Source: Motacilla alba alba (lineage: Eukaryota > Chordata > Aves > Passeriformes > Motacillidae). From it: DNA of 64,000 bases. The notes beneath the pieces were generated by a model, which was given only the letters and a program-made list of their open reading frames with translations, did not search any database and was not told the DNA's origin. The translations under genes and the position numbers were made by a program. Positions 40,761 through 53,100 of this stretch are shown here, piece by piece. Numbering within the stretch: position 1 is the stretch's first letter; each line of letters begins with the position of its first letter. The DNA is taken from positions 78,121,801 through 78,185,800 of the forward strand of contig NC_052017.1 in the NCBI RefSeq assembly GCF_015832195.1, given 5' to 3'.

Positions 40761-42219
40761 ACAGTTACAGATTTCTACAATCATCATTCTCATCTAAAGG
40801 AATGAGCATATATATTTACCTAGCAAATAGTTACTGTACCCTGTCCCATCTCTCACTTTAGGTTTAGAAGTTGCTGCAAACTTTTATGGGTAGAAGAGAG
40901 ACAGCTACCATGCCTAAATAATAAGGAAACTTTCCCTATGAGACAGGCTTAATTTAAAAGCTGTTGGGTTATTGGGATGAGTCACATCCAATAAAAGAAA
41001 TTATGTCAAAATAATAAAAAATAATTAAAATAATGAAAGTATTCTGGTTCCACAGGTACTTTTCCAGGACATCTTCACTTTGGGTGTTTGTACATCATGT
41101 GAATAAGCGCGTGGACAATTTCTAAAGACAAAATCCTCATTGCTACATGCAGCTGATATTTCTAGAACCTTCTGAAACAAATGTCCAAAGCCTGTTCAGA
41201 TACTTCCTTTATGAAAGGAAGAAGCTTCAGGATGTTTCTGCCATTTTTTACTGTCATCATCTGCAAACATTTGGAGCTGCCAAACTTGGATGCTCTTATC
41301 TGATCCTCTGTTCCTAGGTCTTAACCACCTGCTTCTTGCTGAACGCCAGCTCACAACAAGGAGTTTAGTTTGGTCACAGGGCTAGTACTGACAAATTGCT
41401 CTGGAACAAGGCTTGCAGGGTCTTGTAGGAAGACTTGGAAAACTCTTTGTTCTCTATGCTTCCTGAGAAGCTTTTCCAATTAAAAGATTTTTATTAGTTT
41501 CTTAAATCTTCCAGATAAGGAGTCTACTTGTAACTTGAGAATGATTCCCCAGACTGAGCCTGAACAGTGTGGCAGTCTGGGAGCCTGCAGTATTTGAAAT
41601 GTAAGGAGTGTAAAACCATAAAAAATGCTGGTAATTCCATAACACTGGAGCAAATCCTTTCCATCTGTTGTCATGGTACTTTTTTATGCCTAGGATGAGT
41701 GGTACAATAATAGTGGGCTTCTGTTTCTCTTTGCCTTTCTCCTGGGAAAACTAGTTATCTGTGGTGATTCTCTATTCTGGCAATAAGTAACTAACCTGTT
41801 GTTGTTTTTCCATTATTTTTCTGATGTTTATTGGTTTTGGGTTCTTTTGCTGTGGTTTTTGGGGGTACTTTTGTGTGTGTGTTTGGTTTTAATGTTCTTT
41901 TTTCCTCTGGATTCTTCTTTTGTCTCTCTGAATTTTCAGGCATTTCCTTTTGACTACCAGGGTCGAATAATTTTCCATCCAAGGCTTATCTTTATTGGAA
42001 CCAATCAATCATAAAAACCCAGGTCCAAACCTAATCCGTGATCTCCTTGCTCAGATCATAGAATAAGCTAAACAACACTTATTGTCCTGATTTGTACTAT
42101 CACATCAAGGACATGCAAATGTGGTTGTCATTAGCTGACCTTAATTTACCTTATCCAAGTTTCTGCAGGTATTTACATGGAAGGTCCTATGGTAACACAA
42201 ATCATCTGGAGATACAAAA

Positions 42220-42262
42220 CCAGATATATATAACCAGATATATATAACACCAGATATATAAA
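42220..42262. repeat. Three-copy CCAGATATATATAA tandem repeat
   Basis: Two exact 14-bp copies (42220-42233, 42234-42247) and a third slightly shortened copy starting at 42250. Confidence 0.85.
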
Positions 42263-42720
42263 GTGGCTGCTGCTATCAGGCTTGAGAATAGCCATAGTCC
42301 CTGATAGTTTGTAGCCAGATGTGTGGAGAGAAGTGGCCATAGGCTTGGGGTATCCCAGATGTAAAATACTCAGTTTTTGGTGCTCCCCTACCCATCTCAC
42401 TGGCTGACAACACTGCCTGTCAAATCTGTCTTCTGCATCTCAGACCAACCTTGCACTTAGGGATAGATTTTGCCTTGGAGTGTGGAAAATGCTCATTTAC
42501 ATTTCAGCTAAAACCCAGGAGTTTTGAGAATAAACAGATAGATCTTGTTGCAGTTGTTGGGTGTAGAGACGGAGGAATGCCAGACAGAAAGGGAGTTATT
42601 TTATAATCTTCTCTTTACAAAGTGCTCTTGTAAGACTGATGAAAGGCTAAGCCTTGTGCTAATATTTGTAATACAAGGAGGAATTGATAATCACACTATG
42701 GGAGAAATTAGAAGACTGAA

Positions 42721-42768
42721 GATGAACCTTGAAATGAATGAGTGGATGAACCTTGAAATGAATGAATA
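42721..42768. repeat. Two-copy 24-bp tandem duplication
   Basis: GATGAACCTTGAAATGAATG is repeated at 42721 and 42745; the two 24-bp units differ only in the last four bases. Confidence 0.9.
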
Positions 42769-45079
42769 TGTTCAGTTTACTCAGGGAAAAGTTAAGGGTG
42801 ATTTGATCATGTTCTGTTAGGAAAAACAATACATGCTATCTGGCCTTTTAGTCAAACAGAAAAAGGTGTATCAGGATAGACTGACAGGTAAAAGTAGCCA
42901 GACAGCTGAAAAAATGCATATACTTTTAAAAGTATAGATATAGATGATAACCTAAAATTTTCCCCCTTCGTTTCCCCAAAAACTGTTAAAGAAAAAAAAA
43001 ATTAAAGGGTCAACCCTATAGTCTTGACTGAAATTAGAAATGTAGGATGAGAAGGGACTCCACTCAAAGGCTGCAGATTTTAATTCTTGGCAAGAAACTG
43101 GGAATTTCTAATTGCTGGCAGCATTTCAGAGGAAACATTTGCTTTGTTTCTAAATTACATGCATCTAGGGCACTAAAATTATCTACAACTAGAATTCCTT
43201 TATTCGTTTTTTTAACAGCTTCAAAAATATAGCTGTCATGAAGCCACTCTGTTAATATCCATGCATTTCTCTATTAATAGTTCGCATTTGTGACTCACAA
43301 AGGTACAGTCAACATACTGATATTAATTTATGTAATAAACTCTTCATCAAAACCAGTATTTTATGGACTTAATTGTACTGGAATTTTGTTCAGGTTTATG
43401 TCTTGCTTTAAAAAAGACAATAAGATAAATAGGCTGGTGGCTTTCCATACAAATTTTATTCTCTTTTCTTTTTATTTAAATCATATATCTTCCTTCCCCT
43501 CTTCTTGCATTTCCAAAGTGCTGGGCTCCTAGCAGCTGTAACTCAAACAGCCCTAATTTGATCTTAAATGTATCATTCCTATTCTGTGCAGTATACGCTG
43601 GAGCTCTACATGAGTTACACTTCCTTGATCAAATGTTACAACTATCTTTTCTGACTAGCACTGCTGAGAATTGCATTATTAAGCCACTCTTACAGTCTGA
43701 AAAAATGTCTTTCATTCCTTTTACAGATATGCCTGTAATAACATTTCTACAGTTTGAGCTATCACACCTTTTTTTTCTTCCTGCCTTTGAGTAATTCAAA
43801 GAGCAGTTATATGTAGAAAGGCAGGACCTCTGGAGCTGCCCAGAACAGAACTAAAATATTGTGTAGTTTGCATGGGTTCTTGAAAAAACCAAACTAAACA
43901 TGATCTGTCCACATTTTTTGTCCAACACTCATGGATGCCTTGTGCTACTAAACTGAGTAGAGCACTCAGTGGCTACTGAACAGTTTTGCTCGTGTTCCCA
44001 TGACTTTGGGAGAAGTGTGAAGGAACATCTCAGTTCCAGGTATCTCTACCTGCAACTTTTCTGAGTTATGCTCACCCCACGTGTTATGATGTGAAGAAAT
44101 TCACCTTGTTGGGTTTGCTCAGCCTGTTAGTTAGATTCCCACTTTTCTCCTTACTTAGAAAATGTGTTGAGGTTTGGATGTCTGTCGTTTAGAACTCTCA
44201 AGTTCCCATGCTCAAAGCTAACCTGCAAAGGCTAATGAGGGGGTGAAATATTTCCGTGAATAGACCTCTGGCACCCTGAACACAGAGATGTGGTCCAATT
44301 TGTGATGGGCTTTTCATAGTCTGTGAAACAAAAGCATGTGGCTTCACTCATGTCTTGTTCAGAGCTTCAGCAGAAGGTGGCTGAATCATGCCTGCTACAG
44401 CAGCAACAGAAGCACTGAAAATGCCAAATGTGGGGGCCCAACCAACAAACAAGAGGAAGCCATCAATACAGGAAAGGCAAGAAACACCTCTTCTGGAGAA
44501 CCCTCACAGTGGTGAAGTCCTCTATTTTGAAGGAGCAGCTGAGAGCAGCTTCAATTATAGTAGTCATGGTCTATTCACGTGTCATGTTACAGGTTGCAGG
44601 GAAGGAGAGCTGCAAGTACACTTTCCGTGTCTATTACCCTGGGAAATTTTTACACCTCCAGTCAAAGACTGGCAGTTCAGACTAAAAAGTATCCATGGAC
44701 TTGCTAAGTCTTCCTCCATGAATTTGCTTACTTCTCCTAGCCATGTCTCTTCCATACCTCCTGTTGCCCTTAGGTCATTGCTTGAGCTCCCATGTAACTC
44801 CTGTGTGAGGTCCAGAATCACTCCAGGATTGATTTTAATCCCCTACCTTCTGAGCCGCTTCCTTCAGACCCTTTTTCTCTATTCTAATCCATGTCTTGTA
44901 GAAATACAGGCATGTGTAACAGCACATTAAAACACCAAAGAGAGGAGACAACAAAAACATAGATTTTACCTCCATTTTTCCCCTTCCAGTAGCATGGATA
45001 GAAGCTATATGGAGCTGAACAGGTGTTTATAAAATTGGTAATTAACATATAACATACCAAGTGTTTTAGAACTTATTTA

Positions 45080-45620
45080 TCCCAAGCCAGCATCAGAGCT
45101 GGTATGCCCCAGAAAGGGAAGACTGCAGCCAGTGAAGGAGTCACACTGAAGCATAGAGAGGCTGTGAGAGGCAGAGAGAAATCACCAGATTCTGGCTGCA
45201 CATCCCCCCACTCTGCTCACTGCCTCACTGACGGCACTGAGCCTGACCTGTGGTGATAACAAGGGAGAGGAGTCTGGAGTGAAGTTGAGCCTGGGAAAGG
45301 GGAGAGGTGTTTTTTCCCTAAGCATTCTAGTGTTTGTCTTTTCTTTGTCTTAAGTTTCCCAATACCTAAATCTGTAATTAAATACTAATGCTAATTGCCA
45401 ATAAATTAAGTTAAATTCTCCTATCAAGTCTGTTTTGCCCATGACATTGCATGAGAAGTGATTTTCCTGTCTTTATCATAGCCTAAAATTTTCTTAGTCC
45501 TCTTCTTTCTGGTTTTGCCCCCATCCTGCTGCTGTGGGAGTGAGTGAGTAGTGAGTGAGTGAGTACCTCTGTGGGTACTTGGCTGTTGGCTGGGTGAAAT
45601 CCACCACTGCAGGCAAGTGA
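45080..45620 (+). mobile_element. Degraded ERV LTR (ERVK-like)
   Basis: Contains phrases typical of an avian LTR 3' half: gagaggtgttttttccctaag, then aataaattaagttaaattctcc, then aagtctgttttgcccatgac, gtacttggctgttggctgggtg and ccaccactg. Boundaries are approximate, and no coding sequence or flanking duplication is clear. It is older than the LTR at 39719-40136. Confidence 0.55.
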
Positions 45621-45772
45621 GACAATCAAAGAATTGCCAGAAGAACAGAGCTTATTGAACTGCATTTTCTGATGCTTGGAAGCCATCCAAATGATAGCTA
45701 AAAAATTCCTTCATAACTAAATGCTGTATTTGTTATCTGAAACTCTAAAGATGGCAATTTTCAATATTTTTA

Positions 45773-45815
45773 GGATCACAGAATCATAGAATGGCTTGGG
45801 TTGCACAAGTTTAGT
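45773..45815 (-). mobile_element. CR1 3'-terminal scrap
   Basis: AGGATCACAGAATCATAGAATGGCTTGGGTTG is the reverse complement of the CR1 3' end. The following bases are too diverged to assign. Confidence 0.75.
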
Positions 45816-47481
45816 TAACTTAGTTGCCTCCCCATTTCAATAAAGCCTTGAACTATGGCCAAATGCTTCACTAAGAGAGGAAGATATTTTGGTTAATTGG
45901 CCTCCCAAGCCATTTAACCTCAGAATTATGCAAAACTGGGGTATGTCAGAAGATAAAAGCATCTGGGACCCATTCTATTTCTTTCATGCTTTTAAATTTT
46001 CCCTCCCAGCAGCACTGTTCAGCACACGCAGCTTCCAGCAATGTTCCCAGCCATCCTCCTCACTTGACTGGCCATGGCTGACACAGAGCTGACCCAAAGC
46101 TCTGTGGTTCATCAAGAGAGATGCAAATCAGCCAAGCCCCAGGGAGAGAAGTTTTCTGCATTTATCTCCTGTCCCCCCAGGTTACATCACATTCTGCCTC
46201 TGAGGCATGTGTGTCTCCTTGGATATCTTCTGACAAATCTTTCAAAAAGCCTCTGCAAGGCTCCCTGCTCCATCCCTGGCCAAAATTGGGGTTGGACTAA
46301 CACCACAAGGGATGCTGTGAACACAAATGTCACTTAGTGAGGCAGCAGCACTCCTCAAGCCCAGTGACCATGCCAGGCTCCTCTACAAATAATTTCAAAG
46401 GACCATCACAGAGTTATATCCTGCCCTCTGACAAAACCAGGCCCAAAATAAAAGTTCCTCTCCTGCCAGGGAAGCCTTACAGCGCCCTGAAACCCTCACA
46501 AAAGAAGAGGGAGACACCAGATCTTCTGTGGCACCAAAATTCCAGCTTTATGTTTTCTTCAAAATCAGGAGCCTCTCATAAAAATGAAGCCCCCAAAAAC
46601 ATTTGTGCTGTAATAGCACTAACATAAAAGGGGCAGAGGTGGGACTATTGTAATATTGATGAAGTGTAAAGAAACAGTGAAATCCAAATCTCAGGGAAAA
46701 AAAAAAGCTAGGTCTTTTCTATGCTTTGACTGGACAAATCTTTTCTTCTGGTCAACTGAACTACTTTGAAATCATACATATGCCTTAAATCTGTGCTTTA
46801 CACAAGTTTAAAACTGCCTTTGAAAACTTTGTTTCCTAGACATTGAACTCAACACCCTGAGCCTAAGCAGGTGAAGTTGGCAGCAAAAAAACCACACTGA
46901 GCAATTTTTAATTAGCTTCAACTTAGTAGCCACAAACTAGACAAGAAGCAATTTCAGAGTTAAGAAGAAGAATTTCAGAAGCAATTTCTTCAGTTAGAGC
47001 TGAAGAATGAGGACTGACAGTATATCTTTTGGAGTTAAAATGAAATATTTGATGTGGTTCAAACATTTTTTGAGATGCAGTTTTTTTAAAAGATGACATT
47101 CAAACCGCAAGACTTTTTACCCCATTACAATAAAAGATACACTTTTCTTCAGCTGCTCTGTTAAACTCATAACACACATTTTCAAGTTTGGGGGAAAATC
47201 CAAATCCAACACTGAGGCTTCAGTATGGTTTCTTCTTGCTAAACTAAAAATAGTAAATAAGAAACGCATCCTGACTTTAGCTGCCTACAACACTGCTTTT
47301 AAAAATATTCATAATGACTATGTGCTTCTGGATTTGAACAGAAAATTTGTCTCTGCCACTGACTGGAAAATATCTTGCTGCACCTATGACTTACACAGGT
47401 ACCAGTTTGTTTCAGATGCACTTAATTGAGGATTAATTTCTTTCTTATGGATTTTTCTTATATGCACACATCCCCACATGA

Positions 47482-47498
47482 ATATATATATATATATT
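47482..47498. repeat. (AT)n microsatellite
   Basis: Short pure AT dinucleotide run in the OTULIN-OTULINL intergenic region. Confidence 0.85.
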
Positions 47499-48498
47499 CA
47501 CATGAATTTATTATTATATGTAAACAGATATTTATTTTTGCTTTATACATATGTAAAATATATTATCAGAGAACCTGGTTAAAACTCAGTGCAGCCCCAA
47601 ACCTCTCTCAATGTTTCTTATGAGCCTCTCTGCATTTATCTCTAGGATTTGTGATCATCCTCACCTGAAGCTCCTCTATTTTCACCTCCCATTTCTGTTC
47701 CTGGCATGATTTGGCTGGCACCTCTGACACTTGAACAGCTCTGTTCCTGTATGTCCTTTTTTGATTTTTGGGACAACATTAATCTCACCTAACTTCAAAT
47801 ATCTAAGGCAGAGAGATTTATGCTGATCACTGTCAGCTCCCACTACAGTCAGTGAAGAGAACCAGTCCCTCCTAGAGACCCACCCCTCTGGCTGTCCATG
47901 TGCCACTGCCTCCCAGTGACAAGGCAAAGAGCCCTGGCTCAGGTGTCCTGGTTCAGATGCAAACATCCAAACTGGCGAGGTAAATTCCACTGTCTGTTTT
48001 AGATTTTTATTAATTCCCTGCTATTAATATGCTCAAGATCACAAAAATGTACATTTTCACAATTTATCACTTTCAGCTGGAACGCTTTTGTATTCCTAAA
48101 CACAAATAATATGCAAATCATTAAAAACCCACTACAAAAATACATACTTAGTTATGGTATGTCTGTTTGTACCGAAACAAGAAAAAAATATAGACAAGTT
48201 TATTGATAACTGTAACTGTTACTGTTGATGCAAAATAGATAACAATACTCTACACTTAGGTATTATAACTTTTCCCCATGCAGAGCAGAACCAAATCTAA
48301 AATAAGAAAATTATTTCATTCAATGAAAAACTTTCTTTTAATAAATAGAAGTACTTGCTATGCAGGTTTTGATGAGATGAAATTATTACAGCTATCAAGC
48401 CTTCTTAATTAAAATCTACAAATCATTCAACAAAACTGAACTCAAACTTTCAGGAAACAAAACAGCTACAATACAGAACTCAGGTATTTGTATTTATA

Positions 48499-48516
48499 AA
48501 TATATATATATATATA
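48499..48516. repeat. (TA)n microsatellite
   Basis: Short pure TA dinucleotide run close to the candidate OTULINL polyadenylation signals. Confidence 0.85.
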
Positions 48517-48660
48517 CAGATATACACACAAATAAAAGGAGCATAAGGGATAAAATAGCTTTTCTTTACACAAAGGACTCCAAGCATTACCATGAAGATA
48601 CTTCATGCAACTGCTTTGGCTCCTGCAGGCCTTGTTCTCATTTTTGCTACTGGCTAGCAT

Positions 48661-48679
48661 TTTATTCTGCAGGTTTAAT
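48661..48679 (-). terminator. OTULINL candidate polyadenylation signals
   Basis: Minus-strand ATTAAA (48679-48674) and AATAAA (48666-48661) lie close together, about 1.3 kb past the stop. I saw no AATAAA or ATTAAA closer to the stop. The pair overlaps a short inverted repeat (gcaggttt...aaacctgc). Confidence 0.3.
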
Positions 48680-49992
48680 AAAACCTGCCTGTCCCTCTAT
48701 ATCTCTAGGATAAGGAAAGGAGAGGCTTTGTTTCTTAATAAATCCCACCCTCTTCAATACAACAATCAGCCTGTGTCATTGTAAGCTTTTCACAAATATT
48801 TTGAGAGATCTAATACCTCTTCAACTTAAGGACCCTTATTTTGAAATAATCAAAACACACTGATTCTTTTAGAAAACAGAACTGAGCAAAATGTTCCATG
48901 TAGGAAGATAAATCTCATTTACTTGTCCTGGACAGACTTCTTCAAGCAGAGGTCTAAATTAAAGACAGCAATCTTAGGCAAGGAGATTAATACATAATCA
49001 GAGGATAAAACATATATGCAACACTACTGAATTCACATAATGCATAAAAAATTAGTATTTTCTGAAAATGCAGTGTTTTGACCTGTATTCCATGCACAGC
49101 TTTCTCAGATGAATTGCAAAGGAAATTTTGGCAGGTAATGTTGAAATCAGCCCTTAAAGGATTTACAAGTTGACCAAAGCCGTATGCAGCCACTGGCTGT
49201 GGCTCTGTTGTGTGTTACCCATTAATGCTGCCCTTTTTACCTTGGAGAAAGTGATGCACTTTACTCACTTTGCAGGAGATCTTCCACTCATCTGGCACAG
49301 TACTCCTGTGTGTTGATTTTTCCCCCTGTGTAACAGTTCTTCTCCTTCAGGGAGCACCACTGGGTGCAGACAGCTCCGCTTCCCAAGTCTGAAATTAAGT
49401 GCAACCTGCTGCTGCTTGCTCTGCCCATCCCTGGAGAGGGGTGCTCTGGCAACAAGGGAAGCCAAGTGGATTTGAAGCAGCCATGCAGAGGCCTCAGTTT
49501 ATATCCTCCCATGTCAATGCAAGTTAAATAGCATGGAATATAAACTGTGGGACCCAGGGATTTCCTTTCTTCTGTGAGTCATCCTCCCTAGCTAGAGACA
49601 GACAGGAGTAGGGAAAGGCAGTCATTGCTTTAGGCACTTGAGTTTAACCCATCCACAGATGTCAGAGTAAACCCCTTAGGCTAGCAACGGAAAACCCACC
49701 ATAACCTTTGCCTTCATTGTCACGCAGTCAATTTTTTTTTGTCTGACAGCCTTCAAACATCACAATTTTTTGCCCCAGACAGTATAGCAATATATTTTAT
49801 GATTTTTATGGCTGACTGATGGTGAACTGAGCTGCAATGGGAAAGCAAAATGTTTACACAATAAGCCCATAAACCATTTTGTAATCATTAATGAGCATTC
49901 TTAAGATTTAACTGCTGCTGATTAGAAACCTAATTCACTGGAACTGGTGAATTCATTATACTATACAAAGGAAAAAAAAAGTCACTGGTCCT

Positions 49993-50172
49993 TCACGTTC
50001 TGAAAAGGGGGATGTGATAGTAGCGGTCATCCTCAGTCAGGAGAGAAATCTCATTCCATTCCCTTCGGTATTCATCCGGATAATTTACTTGAAATTCCTC
50101 AGTATTAAACCTATGCAGTCTGTAAACTCGTATCTTCACTTCAAGTAAGTATCCAAGAAGAAACAGTTCAAC
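49993..50172 (-). CDS. OTULINL: OTULINL terminal coding exon
   Basis: The acceptor is gcatttctag. Fifty-nine codons run from [20 protein letters not shown] to PLFRT and a TGA stop. The aligned catalytic His is TAC (Tyr, 50022-50020) and the aligned Asn is CAC (His, 50016-50014). Confidence 0.94.
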   Translation of the reverse strand, partial: VELFLLGYLLEVKIRVYRLHRFNTEEFQVNYPDEYRREWNEISLLTEDDRYYHIPLFRT

Positions 50173-53100
50173 CTAGAAATGCAAGAAATCTGTAAAACAT
50201 TTATTTCTAGGCTTCAAAAACAAAACTGAAGATAATCCAAGTTAAGGCAAGTCATTTAGCTTCAAAATAGCAGACAAGGAATAAAAGGGGCCCTTTTCCT
50301 AGTGGAGTAAGAACATTAAAAGTTTGAGGGCATTCCCAACAGCACTTCCACTTCTCTTTTGCATGTAGAAACATTCATCCTCCACCTGACACCACCCATA
50401 ACCTGCTCCCAAGCCAGCTCACACAGCTGACTGAGGAGCAAGAAAGGAATAGCTGTTTCAAAGACTGATACACCCTGAAAAAATGGGAAGCCTGCCACCT
50501 TGTGATCACTTGCTACATATGGAAAACATTACAGCGAAAGGAAAAAGTTTCTTGGTACTTCACATATATGAAACTGGAGAACTGGCATCTTCATTGATAC
50601 TTCTTGCAGTGGATTGCTTAAGCAGGAAAAAAAAGGTTTGGGAAAAGTTCATATCCTTGGGCATAGCTAGACAGAGCAGAACTTGCCCGGTTATAATCAA
50701 ACTGCTCCTAAATGTGACTGCATCACGTAACAATTGACTTGATAACTGAAATTAATTATAAAAAATAATTTCAGCCATCGGAAAGTGAAACCATTTGCAG
50801 AGTGGCAGTGCAGAGTTTATATGTCAGCACTGAATTTCCCACTAATTATAAAACAGGAAACAAAAACCTTAACATATAAAGGTGAGTAGTAGAGTTCTTA
50901 TTACCTACTCTTAATAGACATTAGAAGTCATGAGAACCAAAGGGCGGGAAGAAAAGAGAGTGATGCTACAGGATTTGGCATAGTGGAACAGATAAGAAAA
51001 GCAAAACAACTGGTCAAAACAGCATCATCTAAAACTATTTTATATATCAAAGTTATTATTGTTCCAAACTATGTCTTACTGATAACCTGTAGCATTTATT
51101 TTTGGTCCACTCTTACTGCAGTTTTTTTTTTTTTCCCGGAAGATAAATGGCTATCCTCAGTCCACTTCGCCACATCTCAAAGAAAAGAAATGGGCCAGCT
51201 ATCATGGATGATGTATAATATAATCACCCAATCACTACAAAGATGGAGTAAGTTTTGTGGTTTTTCATCTATATCCTTACCTGGTCTAAGCAAATAGAGT
51301 CACCTATGGAGTTCAGATGATTCATCATGAAGCTCAGAGGGTCAGATGAAGAGTCACGAGCAAAGAGAAGGCTAAAAAGGTTGTGTACGGGTTCATCCCT
51401 GCTCTTTATCTGCTCATAGGCTTCGACAACTTCATAGAGCATGATGAATTTTATGGCCTCATATAGTTTATATTCCTTGCTTTCATCAGAAAACAGTGTA
51501 TTACACATACTTCCTCTTTCTTCATGATTTCTTGTAGCACTTATTTCAGCCCACTGGAAAGCACACAGAAGAAGAATATCATCAAAATTATTAAGAATTC
51601 TATTTAACACAAAAGATGGCAAAACAGGAACAGAAACCTGGTCTATGTGTAAAGCAGCTATTAATCAACAGAGCCCAGGCACAATAGCATTTGCAGGCAG
51701 CAGCCCCCAGTCTGATCAAGGTCAATGGTTTGAGGTACAACAAGGGCAAGTGCCGGGCCCTGCCTGGGTGACGACAACCCCAGGCAGTGCTGTAGGCTGG
51801 GGGCAGAGTGGCCGGAAAGTGGATGAGCAGAAAAGAGTGTAAAAGTGGGGGTGCTGGTCAACAGCAGCTGAACATGTGCCAGCGTGTGCCCAAGTGGCCA
51901 AGAAGGCCAACGGCATCCTGGCCTGCAGCAATAATAGTGTGGCCAGCAGGAGCAGGGCAGTGATTGTCCCCCTGCACTCAGCACTGGTGAAGTCACACCT
52001 CAAATCCTGTGTTCATTTTTTGTCCCTTACTATGAGGAGGACATTGAGGTGCTGGAGTGTGTCCAGAGAAGGGCAGCAGAGCTGGTAAAGGATCTGGAAC
52101 ACAAGTCTGATGAGGAGCAGCTGAGGGAGCTGGGGGTGTTTAGCCTGGAGGATACAAGGCTGAAGGGGAAATCTTATCACACTCTACAACAACCTAAAAG
52201 GAGGGTGTAGCCAGGTAGGGGGGGTTGGTCTTTTCTCCCAACTAACATGTCACAGAACAAGAGGAAAAGGCCTGAAGTTTTGCCAGGGGAGATTTGGATT
52301 GGATACTAGGAGAAAATTCTTCATCAAAAGGGTCGTCAAGCATTGGAACAGGCAGTCCAGGGAAGTGGTTGAGTCACTCTCCCTGGAGATATTTAGAAGT
52401 GTAAATATAGCACTTGTGGACACAGTTTAGTGCTGGGTTAATGGCTGGACTTGATGATCTTAAAGGTCTTTTCCAAACAAAATGATTCTATGATGATGGA
52501 GCTGGGAAAGGCAGCAAAGAACCCTGTTAGTAAAAATAGGTAAAAATCCATCTAACTGGCCAAACACCATCTTTATTAAAAAAAAAAAAAAATGCAGGGA
52601 GCTATACCTTATGCCCAGTAATAGCATAAGACATCCCAGAGTTGCTTTGAAACAATCCGTTTGTTAATTGTAAGGATTTATTCATTCTTTTAACTTGAAA
52701 CTTTTTTCTTAAAAATGCAGATTAAATGCTTTGTGCACTAACATCAGCTAAAAGAGCTACAACAAGCTAAAAATGAAAAGCCAAATAACCCAACACTGAG
52801 AAATGCAAAGAGCAACCAGAACAAAATGATAAGTGCACATAACAACTACCAGGCTCATCTCAAGAAGATGCAGCTGTCACTTTGGCACAGCAAGGGTGCA
52901 GGCAAGGGACCAAATAATCTATTTTAATCCCCTCCTTTTCTTTCTAACACTTTGTTTCTAGAGCTTAAATTAGTCTGTTTGGGTTTTTTGTTTGTTTGTT
53001 TTTTTAATTAACAATTACTATCACTGTAGATGTGCAGAAACCCCAGAGGAGCTCAAGAAAGGTGCAAGGTCTTGACAGGCTAACTCTTTATCTCTCCTTC

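Larger units (their letters stand above)
35961..49992. other. OTULIN-OTULINL intergenic region
   Basis: About 14 kb between the OTULIN promoter and the OTULINL stop, including the OTULINL 3' UTR. It contains simple repeats, a solo LTR, a degraded LTR and a CR1 scrap. Two open frames of about 180 codons (38976-39530 and 44388-44930) show no recognisable similarity, and lengths like these are expected by chance in a window of this size. Confidence 0.6.

Noticed and set aside
44388..44930. 180-codon + strand open frame
   Set aside because: Hydrophilic start, mixed composition, no known family, no promoter or polyadenylation context. It is consistent with a chance open frame.
45541..45570. GTGAGTGA short repeat considered as a microsatellite
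   Set aside because: It is part of the degraded LTR sequence, where related copies carry the same GAGTGA-type motif, so it is not listed separately.
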